Positions 10,959-22,800 of a stretch of DNA of 64,000 nt are shown here, one piece after another. This DNA comes from Bilabrum cf. latius (Eukaryota; Bigyra: Bicosoecida; Bigyra; Bicosoecida). The stretch covers positions 1,240,001 to 1,304,000 of the forward strand of contig OZ237739.1 of assembly GCA_965178125.1 (NCBI GenBank). The letters are read 5' to 3'. The position numbers and the translations under genes are program-made. Below the pieces are notes generated by a model, which had not been told where the DNA came from, did no database searches, and saw nothing but the letters and a program-made list of their open reading frames with translations. The number at the start of each line of letters is the position of its first letter. Within the stretch, counting starts at the first letter, position 1.

Positions 10959-12949
10959 CTTTGTGCGACTGTTCCCTTCTCCGATTTTGCGGTTGTCTGC
11001 CACTTTCACCGCCACGAGAATCAGGCGCTCGGCGAACCAGAAATCCGGAACAACCGCCACGTTCCCCGAAGATGACGTCGGCAAGCATTCGAAAGACAAT
11101 GGCAGCAGTTGCAAGCGACGCCGCGATCGAGTCGAAACATGATGAACCTACCGCAAGTGGCGTATCAGAATCGGACGGTAGACTGCCTGTGACGGTGCTG
11201 AGCGGAATGTTGGGATCTGGAAAGACTACACTCTTGAAGCATATTCTGACGAACAAGAGGGGATTGAAGGTAGCCGTTATCGTCAATGATATGAGTGAAG
11301 TGAACGTAGATGGAATGGATGTGCGCGATGCAAGCATCGTTCACAAGGAGGAGAAAATGGTGGAATTGTCGAACGGCTGCATCTGTTGCACTTTGCGGCA
11401 AGACCTCCTGGACGAGGTGGCGGGCCTCGCTCGCGCAAAGAAGTACGACTATCTGGTAATCGAATCGACAGGTATTTCTGAGCCCATGCCCGTGGCTGAG
11501 ACATTCGCTCTTGACACGAAGGATGGCACAGGGCTGAAGGAGCTGGCGAGGCTCGACACGATGGTGACAGTCCTCGACGCCATCAACTTTTTGACGGATT
11601 ATGGCAGCGGGGACACGCTTGCCGATCGCGACTAGCAGGCTCAAGCTGGAGATGAGCGCGAAATCTCAGATTTAGTGCTGGATCAGGTAGAATTCGCCAA
11701 CGTGATTCTCGTGAATAAGGCCGACATTGCGACCGAGGAGCAGCTGCTGGCTGCCGAGCAGTTCGCTAAAAAGACCAACCCGAAAGCAAAGATCATCCGA
11801 ACCACCAAATCGAACGTCGACCTGGCGAGCATCATGAACACGGGCCTCTTCGACTTCGAGAAGGCTGAGGAGCACCAGGGCTGGCTGCAGGAGCTGGAAG
11901 GCGAGCACGTGCCCGAGACAGAGGAGTACAGAATATCGTCCTTCGTGTTCAGGCAGCGTGTTCCTTTTCACTCCGGTCGGCTCATGCGGCTCGCGAACGG
12001 CTGGCTCAAGAAGGTTATGCTCCCCCACATGGAGGAGGTCGAGGTGGATGACGAGGGCAACATCGTCACACCGGGCGGTACGGCTGCCGATGGGGGCCAC
12101 AGCCACTCGGGCGAAGCAGGCAGCAGCGGTGGTGATGGAGCGGGACACGGGCACTCTCACCAGCACGGGCCCGATTGCGGGCACTCTCACTCGCACGGAG
12201 CAGCAAGCGGTGGGGCCGCTGCTCCTGCTCCAGCGGACGGAGCAGGTGCTTCGGGGGGTGACGTTATGGCTGCAGTGTACGGCCTCGGGGCCGGGGGAGC
12301 TAGCGGAGATGAGGCCCGCATTCGAGGTTCCGCAACCGAAGGCGCCGCGGGCGGAGCAGCTGCTTCGGAGGGAGCAGGCGAGGCGAGCACGAGCACGGGT
12401 CCCCCGAGGCGAGGAGCGAAGCAGCTGCTCGAGCGGGTGGGGCCTGCCGCCCCTGAGGACTTGCTCGCCATGAAGCAGGTGCTCCGCAGCAAGGGGTATC
12501 TCTGGCTGGACTCGATGCCCGATTTCAACGTGTTTTGGAGCCAGGCGGGGCAGCACGTCAAGGTGGAGGCCGGTGGGCCTTGGTGGGCTGCGGTGCCGAG
12601 GGAGCGCTGGCCCAAGAGCGCCGTCTCGGACATTCTTGAGGATTTCGTGGAGCCGTTCGGTGACCGCGAGACTGAGCTGGTCGTGATCGGCTGCGAGATG
12701 AACAAGGAGAAGGTCGAGGCGGCCCTGCGCAAGTGCTTGCTGACAGAAGAGGAGCTCAAGGCCGGGATCGAGGCCTGGAAGAAGCACGATGATCCCATGA
12801 TGGAGGGTGTCCTTAGGTCGGTCCTGGCCAAGCAGCTGGACGCCTGGGAATTCGAGGACGAAGAGGAGGACGGCCAGGATGGTGCTGGGGAGGATGCGGC
12901 GGACACACCAGCCGGCACCGTGGATGCGGAAGGAAAATCATCCAGCTGA
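10955..12949 (+). CDS. CBWD: CobW/CBWD-type metallochaperone GTPase (ZNG1-like)
   Basis: A 664-residue protein once the UAG at 11633-11635 is read through; the frame resumes exactly in the conserved GTPase segment [16 protein letters not shown]. Walker A is GMLGSGKT (84-91), the metal-binding CxCC is GCICC (Cys142, 144, 145) and the guanine-specificity motif is NKAD (254-257). A His-rich loop with [13 protein letters not shown] and HSHSHG follows around 11.9-12.2 kb. The C-terminal CobW domain includes [10 protein letters not shown] and [17 protein letters not shown]. Family members deliver zinc to client enzymes using GTP. The first ATG (10955) overlaps the stop of the preceding gene by 4 nt; Met40 (11072) is a plausible true start, and the 39 residues between could be a targeting peptide. 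Ends in TGA. Confidence 0.92.
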
Positions 12950-13120
12950 ACGCTAAATTTTAATTGAGCTATCATACTACTAGCTGAGGTATCTAGATTT
13001 TATCTGATGGTTTCTTCTGTTTGAGGTGATCATCTTGATCCGATCCTCTCAGGAATAATGAAGACTGGAGCTTTTCTCACTGCAAATATATCCTGAACTG
13101 CGCGCAATTGCACGAACTCT

Positions 13121-14608
13121 ATGTCTACATACTATGGCGTTGTGGGATGCGAGGCCAGGTCGATTGAGTGCGGCCTGGACGGTTTGGAATCTAGGCTAGT
13201 CGCGCGAAGCGAGCACAGTCTTCGGTCGTACGCTGCCCAAATTACGGAAGCCCTGGAGAGATACAACCCGCAAGCAATCAAATTATACGTTTAGACTGAA
13301 AAAGTTGCACTGGAAGCCTATGTATCTCGCTCATCGGTCTCGCGGCCAGCTGGGAGCCGGCGAGGTGGAGCAGCTGCCTCTAGCGCGTTCTATGAGATTT
13401 TCGGGTCGTGTGGTGGACCTTCTGAGCATCTAGCGACGACACTTACTGTAATTGGAGCTAAATCGAGCACAAGGCATGCAAAGTGGTCCCCGAGTGGAAG
13501 TGCCGCAGTCCTGAAGGCCTCAAGCAGCATGGCTCCTCTGCACCATCACGCTCGGCTCTCTGAGCTGCGGATCCGCACCGTGGCAGAAGGCACTGTCAGA
13601 GCCGCACTGAGCTCATTACACTCAATGTTTGTGCAAGGAATGGGTTTGCAAGTGGAAACGACTGCAGGGTCCACGAAGCCGGATGCGGTTGAAGTGCTCG
13701 CAGCGACCCGGCCGGATGGGAGCTTGGCCGGGCACTGCCTGCCAGCGGCAATGCTCCGACTTCTTGGCTGTGCAGGCCATGGAATGGCAGAACAGCTTGA
13801 GCGCATCCTTCTCCTTCGCGCCGCCGCCGTCGCGTCTTACTCTGCTGAGCTACTCGGGTCGGCCGATCTGAGGGCCGCCCTCGCAGGCGAGCTTGGCCGC
13901 ACGCATCGCCTCCGCAACCGGTCAGAGCGCATGGATGCGATCGTAGCCTATCTACAGGGCCAAATTTCTAAGAAGGTTGCCTGCGATGAGCAGTACTTCG
14001 GGCAGTCGGAGCTTCGGCACGCGGCCGATGCTCTGTGCGTGGGAGTCGTGGTGCTGGTGGAGGCACGCAGCAGCGACTAGGCGTTCTGCTACGTGCCACC
14101 CAGCGCTGTTCGCCAAGGTAAACGAGATTCCACGAAGATAGCGGGCATGCTCGTGCTTGCCAACAGCAGGAGGCGCCACGTGTCGCCATGTCTCTGGACC
14201 ACGGCCGCCGCGGCGCCCGGAGCAGCCGGACCGGGGCTCGTGGTGGAGACACCCAGGCGCACGGAAAAAGACATCCGGTCGTGTGCTGCGAGATAGATGG
14301 CGCGACTGAGATGCAAGCTAGAAGAGGCGAAAGCCGAGTCAGGGGAGTTTGAGGAAGAGCTGGACGAGGAGGACGGGGAGGAGGCGACGGGGGCGGCAGC
14401 AGGACCAGCAGCGGCGCTGACCGGGATTACTTCAGAGTCGATGGTTCTTGCCACGGCAATCTCCAAAGAGCTATTGCCTGCGCTGGAGTCCCAAGTGCCT
14501 CCACAGATCAAGGGCCAACAGTTTAGAGCCGCAGCCACAGCCAAGACGCCGCGGGTGCTGGGACCTCGCGTGGCACCGAAAAGTGAGATCGCCGTTCATG
14601 CGAATTGA
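13121..14608 (+). CDS. Hypothetical protein, possible OTU-like cysteine protease
   Basis: A 495-residue frame from ATG 13121 (in-frame TGA just upstream at 13094-13096) to TGA, holding UAG at 13292, 14078 and 14294. The middle region reads like an OTU fold. DGSLAGHCLPAAMLRLLG could supply the catalytic Asp and Cys, SELRHAADALCVGVVVLVEA resembles the OTU segment after the helical insert, and LVLANSRRRHVSPCLW could hold the catalytic His. OTU proteases remove ubiquitin. The spacing between Asp and Cys is wider than the usual DGxC, so this is tentative. The N-terminal 130 residues and the acidic, Ala-rich C-terminus are not recognised. The 3' end is only 57 bp from the convergent neighbour. The coding call is firm; the function is a guess. 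Confidence 0.7.
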
Positions 14609-14665
14609 AAGTTGCTGTGCCTGCCCAGAGAGAAAAATCGTACATCTTCAACAGTGTCACACCCT

Positions 14666-17600
14666 TCACAGCCCCCCCTGCATGCCGACCAGTTGTGCCA
14701 GCATCGCGAAGGACTCACCCGCCTGGTCCCACTCTCCATCGACCGCCAAAGCGGCGGCCACGCCAACGACCTGAGGCTGAAACTGCGCACCAGTCTGCAT
14801 CTGCTCTATCAATGCGCCCGCATGTTCCTAGCTAAGGTGCCCCCGGCTCACACACTCTCCCACGATGCCTCGGATGTCCAGCTCCTTGCCTTGGCCAGCG
14901 ACTCGCAGCTTGCCTCCGGCGTTCAGTGCTCGCACAGCCCCAACGGCCATCTCCATCATGCCCTCTTTCCCACGAAGCCCATGCCCAGCCGATTCAGCCG
15001 CAAACCCGCCGGGTTCCCCGCCTGCCGCAGCCCCGACTGCCTCCGCATCCGGCGACTTCGATTCGATCACGGCCGTTGATGCCCTGAATCGGGCATCGCT
15101 CGCGTCCTGCTGGCCCTCCTCCAGAGCCTGCTCGGCCACGATCTTGAGAGTATCCAGCATGTCCTGATCGCTCTCAGGAGTACCACCCTCCGCGCGGTGG
15201 ACGTCCCTTGCCGCAAGCAGCCGGGGGTCCCCCTGCGCCACCAGCTCGCCAAGCGCGCCCGCCTCTTCCGCCGAAAGCCGCCCGGCAGACGCGTGCCCCG
15301 CAACTGCCCTCATGAGGTACTCCAAATCGGACCGGTCCTCATCGTTCAGACCCTCCACGTACCGCGATCCCGAAGACTGGGACTGCTACCCAGCGCTAGC
15401 ACCTGCACCTGCACCAGAGCTTGCCGAGATTCCACCGTTTGCACCGCCACCGATGCCGCCGCTGCTCGCGCTCCCCTGCCCCTGCCCCACTCGAGACGCG
15501 GCCGATGCCGACACGGAGGCCGCAGCTTCTAGCGCCGAGACGAGCGCGTCCACGTCGTGCGTCGCCCCGAAATTTGCCACCGCCTGCCTCGCCTGGGTCC
15601 GCACACGGCCCTGCACGGTGCTGCCGAAGCGGCCGCTGAGACCCTGCAGGATCGCTCTGGAAGCGGTCGGGCTCAGCGCTTCGAGGCTGGCGAGGCCCCT
15701 CACCACCGTGGACAGGTGCTTGGCGGCCGTGGCGGTGCTCCGCAGTTCCCTGGACGCAAGCATCAGCAGGGAGTGGGTCAGGTCTTCCGTGGACGCGATG
15801 GCAGCGCCTGTGGCAGCCGCCTCTGCCTCCTCCTCGTCGTCTTCCTCCTCGCCCTCGCCCTGATCCCCGCTAGCAGTGGACGCGCGCCGGACCATGCGCT
15901 CCTTCTGCAGCTTGACGAACCAAGCAGCTCGCACCGCCGGGTCCTGCGCCGCCACCAGTCGCCGCAGCACCTCAGCTCCCTCACCGGTGAGACGGCCCCT
16001 CCTCCTCAAACCGGCAACGGCAGCCGCGTGCGCCGCCGCTAGCTGTGCCTCGCCCTCGGCCTCGGTCCCGTTTCCATCCGGGCCCGCGGGCCAGTCGTAG
16101 GGCACCTGGGTCCCAAACACCTGCACGCTACCGCCGACCCCCGCACCCACCACTGCGCCGTTCGCAGCTGCCTGGGCCGCGGCCTCGCCTGCAGGGCTGT
16201 CTGCTCTCTCCAGCACGGTCATGGTGAGGCTGAGGAAGTTTCCGTCCTGCGCCGAGGCGGACCTCCCTTGTTCCCTGTCGTCGTAGAGCTCGAAGGCGGC
16301 GAGCAGAACGGGATCGTTCCCGGCCGCGAGTGCCCTCACCCTGCCGGCGTGCTCGCCAGACACCATCCCCTGCCGCTCGAGCACCGCCATCAGTGCCCCA
16401 GCGCGCTCCATAAGCGCGGGCCTGCCAGCACCCTGGGCGCCGCCTCCCCCCGCCTCGTCCTCCTCGGCAGCGGCAGCCTGTTCCTCCGCCTCGATGGAGG
16501 CACGCTGCGCCGCCAGCCCCGCCTGCATCATCGTCAGGCCCAGCCGCATGGCCGCAGCCGCCCTCACCCTGTCAGCCTGTTCCCTCTCCGTGTCCTGGCC
16601 CGTGGCATCTACCCCGGGGGGGATCTCTCCCGCGTCCACAGCCGCCTCTCGTCGCATGAGCGTGTCTCTGTCCTCCTTAATCGCCTCCATGACAGCCTGC
16701 GCGGCCGAGTGGGCGGCCTCCAGGGTCCAGGCCTCGCCCTCGGTGGCGGCTCGCTTGAACTCGGCCGTGGCGCTGGCTGCCAGCTCGATGACCTGTTCCG
16801 TGGTCCCCTGTTCCCCAGCGGGTTCTTGTTCCCCAGGGCCGTCGAACCCCGTGGTGCGCAGGACCTGCCTGGCAGCGAGCAGGGAGGCGATTTCGGGGTG
16901 GATGCCGGCGGCACGGAGCAGGGCGAGCACGGGGGACCCGGAATCAGAATCGCCGTCCTCGTCCTCGTCGGCACCAGCGCCACTGGCGGCAGGCCTGCGC
17001 GCCTCCTGCTCCTCCAGCTGCTGCTGCTCGTCGACTTGTGGGTCTGCAGGGGGGGCGCTGGGCTCACCCTCACCCTGCACGGGTCGCTGCGCCATCACCG
17101 CCTCGAGAGCCGGTGCATCTGCGGCCTCTTTGACGGCCACGACGAGGCCCCGCGCCCATGCAGCGGCTCCTTCCTCGTCACCTTCCGAGCGGCACACGGC
17201 GGCACGGGCCGCCGCCCGGCTGATCTCCGGAGCGAACCCCAGCAGAACCTCCGATCGCAGGTCGTCTGCGCGCATGCTGGAAATGTCACCGTTGCGCACC
17301 ATCGCCCTGAGCACGCCAACCCACTGCTGCTTGGCCGCGGGTTGCTGGGCGAGCACAGACGCGACTTCGGCGCCGCCGTCACCGTCGCCGTCGATGCTAT
17401 CATCACTGCCCTGCCCGTCTGCTCGGTGCTCACGCGCTGCCGGTGCATTCTCAAACCATTCGCCGGTTTCGCTGCGTGGATTTACGACGGGCCGCTTTGC
17501 ACCGAGGCCCCGGCCGTTGAGGCCGCGCACGATCAAGCGAGCAACGCCACCAACCGCGTCCACAGCACGGGCTGCCAGCCCAGGGTTCGCGCAGAGGGTA

Positions 17601-17890
17601 TGCAATGGGATAATTACGGGATCCAGCGACGTTGGCTGCTGCTCGGCGTCGTCTGCGGTCGCGACAAGCCCTGCGATCGCAGGGTTCATCCGAAGCTTCG
17701 CGACAACTCCCTCATCCACCCTCCCTTGGCCTTCTGTCATGATCCTCAGGCAAGTACTTGCCAAGTCGCGCTCTAACTCTTCGTAATTGATTCCCTGTAC
17801 GATACTCAGCACCAGATCTGTCTCTTCAGCTCCGCTAATCGACCCCGGAACCCGGATCCTGAATCGACTAGGGGCGGCATACCTGGCCAT
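14666..17890 (-). CDS. Hypothetical repeat protein with recurring helical module
   Basis: A 1,074-residue frame from ATG 17890 to TGA 14668-14666, with UAG at 15388-15386 and 14830-14828. It contains several copies of a loosely conserved helical module of about 30-35 residues. Examples are GRLTGEGAEVLRRLVAAQD, GMVSGEHAGRVRALAAGND, GRLSAEEAGALGELVAQGD and GDISSMRADDLRSEVLLGF. Each is roughly Gly-x-hydrophobic-Ser/Thr, acidic-x-Ala, then Leu/Val and a Pro-x-hydrophobic-x-Ala-Ala turn, usually followed by a second helix. Acidic and Gln/Glu/Ala-rich linkers join them. I do not recognise a named family. It is divergent from the GT15 gene, with about 196 bp between the starts. The antisense strand carries long frames that look like GC-rich shadows. 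Confidence 0.75.
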
Positions 17891-18086
17891 ACTTCGAGAC
17901 AGAAGGAGTGGAATGCCCTAAAACAGATCGAACTCGCTACTTGCGCGTCCTGACGAGCCTTCGTAGGCCTTCGAGTGAGCTTCGAAGAATCCGGATCGTC
18001 GGGCGTGGCGCCGCGCAAATGTGGGCCGATGTTTAGCGGAACCTCAACCAACCCCAAAGAGAGGCGCGCATTCCTGCAGATTCAAG
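17891..18086. promoter_or_regulatory. Short divergent promoter region
   Basis: About 196 bp between two head-to-head starts, a very compact bidirectional region. No element is individually recognisable. Confidence 0.4.
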
Positions 18087-19778
18087 ATGACTCGGGGTTC
18101 CCAGCGCACATGCTGGCAGCCTTGGAAATACGCCTACTTATAGCTTGCGTTTGGTGCCCTCGGCATTGTGTGCATGTCGTACCTTATCGTGAAAAAGGTT
18201 GGTGAATTGACTTCAGACGTGCAACAGCAATCAGAATGGGACCCGATAAGCAACGTTCCATCGCTGGTGCCAGAAGAAGAATCCGGCTGGGCCAATGCAG
18301 AGGCTCCGCCAGCAAACTTGACCTGGGGGAACAACCCGGAGAATGAGAGGCTAGGACTGCGAGACGTCGAATCGAAGTGCTCAGAGTGGTCGTACCGAGG
18401 ATCTGACGGCGCGTGGCACGAGTGGCCGCACCAGCCGAGCTAGTTTTCAGGTTATAGAATTAATAACGGCACGGGTGCGCTCCGGAAGCGCGCCAGCGCC
18501 TCGGCAAGGCTGCTGCCTCGACGGCCTGGCCACAAGATCCGGGGTGCTTTCGTTACCCTGGCGAAATCGAAGCATTTGCAGGTACTGAAGCTGGCGTTAG
18601 GGCGCCTCGATAGGTATTACTTGCAGAATTTCGTGAAGGACCCCGCAGGCATGCTGCGCGCGGCGCGCAAGGAGCCTAGCAAATCGCTCCCGCTGCCGCC
18701 AGCCGTCATCGTCTTCCACGAGGACATGCCCCTGTGGGCGCAGGAAGAGCTGCGGTCCGTGTCTCCTCGGCTGAGGATCATTCTGGAGTTTCACGCGGTC
18801 GGTTTCTGCCTTCCTGACTGGCTCAAGCGCTTCGACAAGAGCTAGATCTGGGGGGCGCCTGTGGGCTACCGCCACATGATGCGTTTCTTCGCGTTCAAGG
18901 CGTTCGCCCACCCCGCCCTTGGGTCGGGGCGGTTCTCCCACTACGCGCGCATCGACACTGACTCATTCTTTACTACTTACATGGAGAAGGACCCGTTCCA
19001 GGACGCGGAGGAGAGGGGGCTGCTGTACTCGTTTGCCATGCTGTGGAACGACCAGCCGGGGCTGACCGGGGGGCTGGACCAGTCGGTGGGGGGCTGGCTA
19101 TAGCAGCACGGGAGGGAGCCCCAGGGAACAGGACTCTGGGCTGCCGTCATGGGAGGACCGTGGGACGCTAGCAAGCGGGCGGGAGGTGCCAGGTACAACG
19201 GGGATCAGTTCTGGAACAACTTTGAGGTGGTCGACTTGCGGCTGGTGCAGTCGATGCCCTACTGGAGGCTCCTGAGGCACATTGACAAGACGGAGCTCAT
19301 GTACACGGTTCGGCTGGGTGACGCATGCATCCGCACAGCCGCAGTCGCGGCTCTAGTCCCCGACAGGGCCGTGTCATCCATCGACTGGGTGGGGTACCAG
19401 CACCAGGACCAGTTCAGGTGTCCCTTGGACGTGGCTGAGGGGGGCACCGGGGTGCCCATGGCTGGCAAGTCGCCCAGCGCCACGGGGGTGCGGGACCTGA
19501 CCCCGGAGGAGGTGTCGGAGCTGGGGGGACTCGGAGCCGACTGGAGGCGCCGCGCGGGTCCGGGTGCGGAACTGCCGGACCAGATCAAGAAGGTTCCGCT
19601 CAAGTCCAGCATCCTGTCGGCCTGTGACGTGAACGACGACTGGCAGTGGATCCGAGACAAGTGCCATTCCAACCGCAAGCACGAAGGGATCAAGTACTGC
19701 GGGCTCACGAGGCGCTCACCATGCGACCGCAACATGCTGGCACGCAGCTCCAAGGTGTGCTCGCTGTTTGAAGGGTGA
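18087..19778 (+). CDS. GT15 (KTR/MNT1-like) mannosyltransferase-type protein
   Basis: A 563-residue type II membrane protein when UAG at 18141, 18441, 18843 and 19101 are read as Gln; the first lies inside the signal anchor (about residues 15-35). The lumenal part follows family GT15, the alpha-1,2-mannosyltransferases of the Golgi. GAFVTLAKSKHLQVLKLAL corresponds to the start of the catalytic domain. GYRHMMRFFAFKAF and YARIDTDSFFTTYMEKDPF correspond to the family's YRHMCRF and YWRIEPDV...DYDPF blocks. GDQFWNNFEVVDL corresponds to CHFWSNFEI, with the conserved Glu. RLGDACIRTAAVAALV and VGYQHQDQFRCP match the C-terminal GDAP-HSIAA and GYYHPPF-CP motifs. This suggests O- or N-glycan mannosylation in the Golgi. 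Acceptor unknown. Ends in TGA. Confidence 0.87.
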
Positions 19779-19894
19779 GTGAGATTGTGCCAGTGCTGAG
19801 CGAAGGTGGCTCGGGGTGGGCTCGCCTGCTCTTCGTGGGTGGGGGTCTCCATTGAGGCGCTGCCTACGGCCCGTCACTATTGTTGCTGTTGTTT

Positions 19895-22800
19895 TTGATG
19901 CCAGGCGTAATGGCCCCCAATACGACGTTGGATGCACTTCGCGCGACCAGACTCCGAGGCTCCAGGCTGAGCCTGCGTGCGACCACCGTGGTGACCAACC
20001 GATCCTCATCACATCCGGATCGAACCGTTCACCAGAACCGAGTCGCAGCCGCACTGATTTGCGCAGTCGTGATGCCATCCCGATTCAAACAGCATCACCA
20101 GCCTCACACATTGCGAGCATCTGGGTAGGCTGGCCCTTCAAGTGCTCTTGGCGGCACTACTAGGTAGCTTCCTGCAAAGCAGCAGCGCCTCTCACGATCA
20201 CGTATTGCTTTGTCGTTTGCCGCATCCCAGTAGCCAGTACAGGCATTGATTCAAACGGCTGCTACGCCGTCAAATCATGGAGATACCTTTCCGCATCGAA
20301 CCGAGCTTCACAGACGTGGAATCGTTGGACCGGGGCGGCGGCAGTCGCCTAGGCCAGCACCACAAAATCAATCGCGGCCACACGAAGCAATAAGCTTGCG
20401 CGATGTTGGAAGAAAGTTGACCCTAGAGAGTCTTAAGACATCTGGGGGTTCTGTATTGCCGCCAAGCTCTAGTCGCGCGCCTGGTCGCGGACAGACTCCG
20501 TACCAAGGCGCAGCCACGAAGTTCGTGCCAGGAACGGCTCGAGGACATAGTCGCAGCAAAGCAGCACCGCGACCAATAGAGTTTTCGAGCGATGGTCGCA
20601 TTATGCTCAGCCAAGGTCCCTTGACATCAACCCAGGCTTGGATGCAACGCCGAGGTGTGACGCGAGACTTCGTGCAGCACGGAGCTACTACAGACGAAGA
20701 GAGCGATGGAGATTTGCAAGACGATACGCTGCATTCCCTCATCGGCGAGTCATCATCTAATCGGGGCAGGGACACCGGCACAAACCCGTCGAGCCCTGAT
20801 TCGGCTGCCGCGCCGGCACCTGCTCCCTCGCCGGCGGTCTCCCACCGCATGTCTGCGTACGAGTTCGCGAGCATGGCGTGCTCAACCCAAACCGGAATCA
20901 TGTCGCCTATGCATCAACTTGAAGATGCAGGCAAGCCCGGTCCCGACGGACGCGCCCTGCTCGCCTCTAGCCTCGGGCCGAGGCTGCCAGGGCGATGGGT
21001 GGACCGGTCCGGCACGGGAGCGGGAGCGGGACGACTCGGAGCCGTTGAGGGGCGCAGGACTGGCGTGACTACAGCGCGCAAGATGGCCGCGACGGCAAGG
21101 GCCGACAGCCATTGGGCACAGGCTGGCTCGCATCGGTCCACCGGCACGGGTCGAATGTTGAGGTACACCGGACCCGTGCACTCAGGGACAGAGGCGCAGC
21201 ACTCAGGGGCACGGATTGCAAGGTCAAGCCTCAGAGAAAGCGCACTGCTGCAGCCCATGCAATCTCTGGCAGTGCAGGGCGACGTGCAACACGAGACTCA
21301 CGCTCGGGATAGCGCACCACCCATGCATTCAGTGGCAGCAGCAGCAGCAACAGCAGCAGCAGTACCGACTCATGCAGTCGGTGGCAGTCTCGTGGATCCA
21401 CCTGCTGGCACTGGCGAACCCATTGACCTGACGCACAAGAGCGACGCTGGCAAGCAGTCATCGGTGGGGGCGAACCACGGCGGGGTGCCCTCGGGATCCA
21501 ACCAGCCGGTGGGTGGCCAAGGTGGCCAAGGTGACCAAGGTGACTAGGAGCCTTCCATCGAGCAAGGTATCACGTCCTTGGATGCACCAGAGACAGGGCC
21601 TAGCGCAAGAGCAGGCGCGTCTAGTCCAGCTACACGAGGGCTGCTTGCTCCCGGGGTGCAGCATTAGGAACCGCCGGTGAGGCATACGTCCAACACACCT
21701 GTGCGAGTAGAGCACCACACAGCCGCCGGTGAGGCTGGCCGAACGACGGATTACTCGGCTCAGCCGCGCGAGCCAACTGTTCCTGCAAAGGCACAGAGCC
21801 CGGTAAAGCGAGCCAATCGACTGGGGCAAGCCTGTGAAACGGTGGTGCGGGTGCACGTTGCGCTGCCTCCGAGTCTGATCTCGCAGCCAGTCGCGGCAAC
21901 CACAACAACACGCTCGCGTGGAGGCCGGGGGCACCCGCCACTCGCGCCGCTGCAGACCGTGCCCCCTGCTAGGTCGTCAGTCTCGTCCAACGGCTCAACA
22001 GGCAGCGGATACGCCTCCACCGGTGGACCAGTGACGTCACCAATGCCTCTTAAGCAGAGCTCTCCGTTGGTTCCAAAAGTGCGGCAGTCTCCGCCTAGGC
22101 AGCTCGAGGCCTCCCCGCCCGGCGTGGCCAGGACGCTTGTGGAGCAGCCTGCCAGTACTGAGGCTTACACTGCAGCTGCAGCTGCAGCGGGTATGTCGCC
22201 CAGAAACGCTTCCTCCAGATCCAGATCGCCTCGATCTAGGTCGCCTCGATCTGGGTCGCCGAGGAGCTAGGCGGGGCAGCCGGGCGGCCGATCCGACGGC
22301 ACTTGGGCGGAGAAGAAAGTCATGCACCGTGTGAGGACTGACAACATCCTGGGCCGCATGGACGGCGTCGTGATGCTTGCCGATGACGACGACCAGTTCA
22401 CTTTCAACGAGACGCAGGCAGGCTCCGTTTCTGCGGACACGGCTGCCGAGACGGAGATGGCGGAAAGCACCGTGATGGGGCCCTCGGACAGCAGGCGAGA
22501 TCTGCTGGAAGGAGCCGGCACCTTTGGTCGACTGATGCGGGAGGCGGGTCAGCCCAAGACCGGCTCAAACAGTTCCGATGGTGCAAGACATGGAATGCCG
22601 CCGCGGCCAGACCGCCAGTCAACAGGTGGCACGGGGGTCCGGGCCAGACCGTCGACGTCGGGGTCTGGATCCGCTGGCTCAGGTCAACCGGTTGTCACTG
22701 GCAGCGAACTTACGCCCAGCAACCACCCGCTTGCCCTTGCAATCGGCGCAAAGCGGATGGAAAAGGTGCGATAGCAGCGCCGCGCGAGCCCTGGCGACAG

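Noticed and set aside
16268-17786. Two long overlapping plus-strand ORFs (502 and 430 codons)
   Set aside because: They lie opposite the 1,074-residue repeat-module gene and have shadow-type composition.
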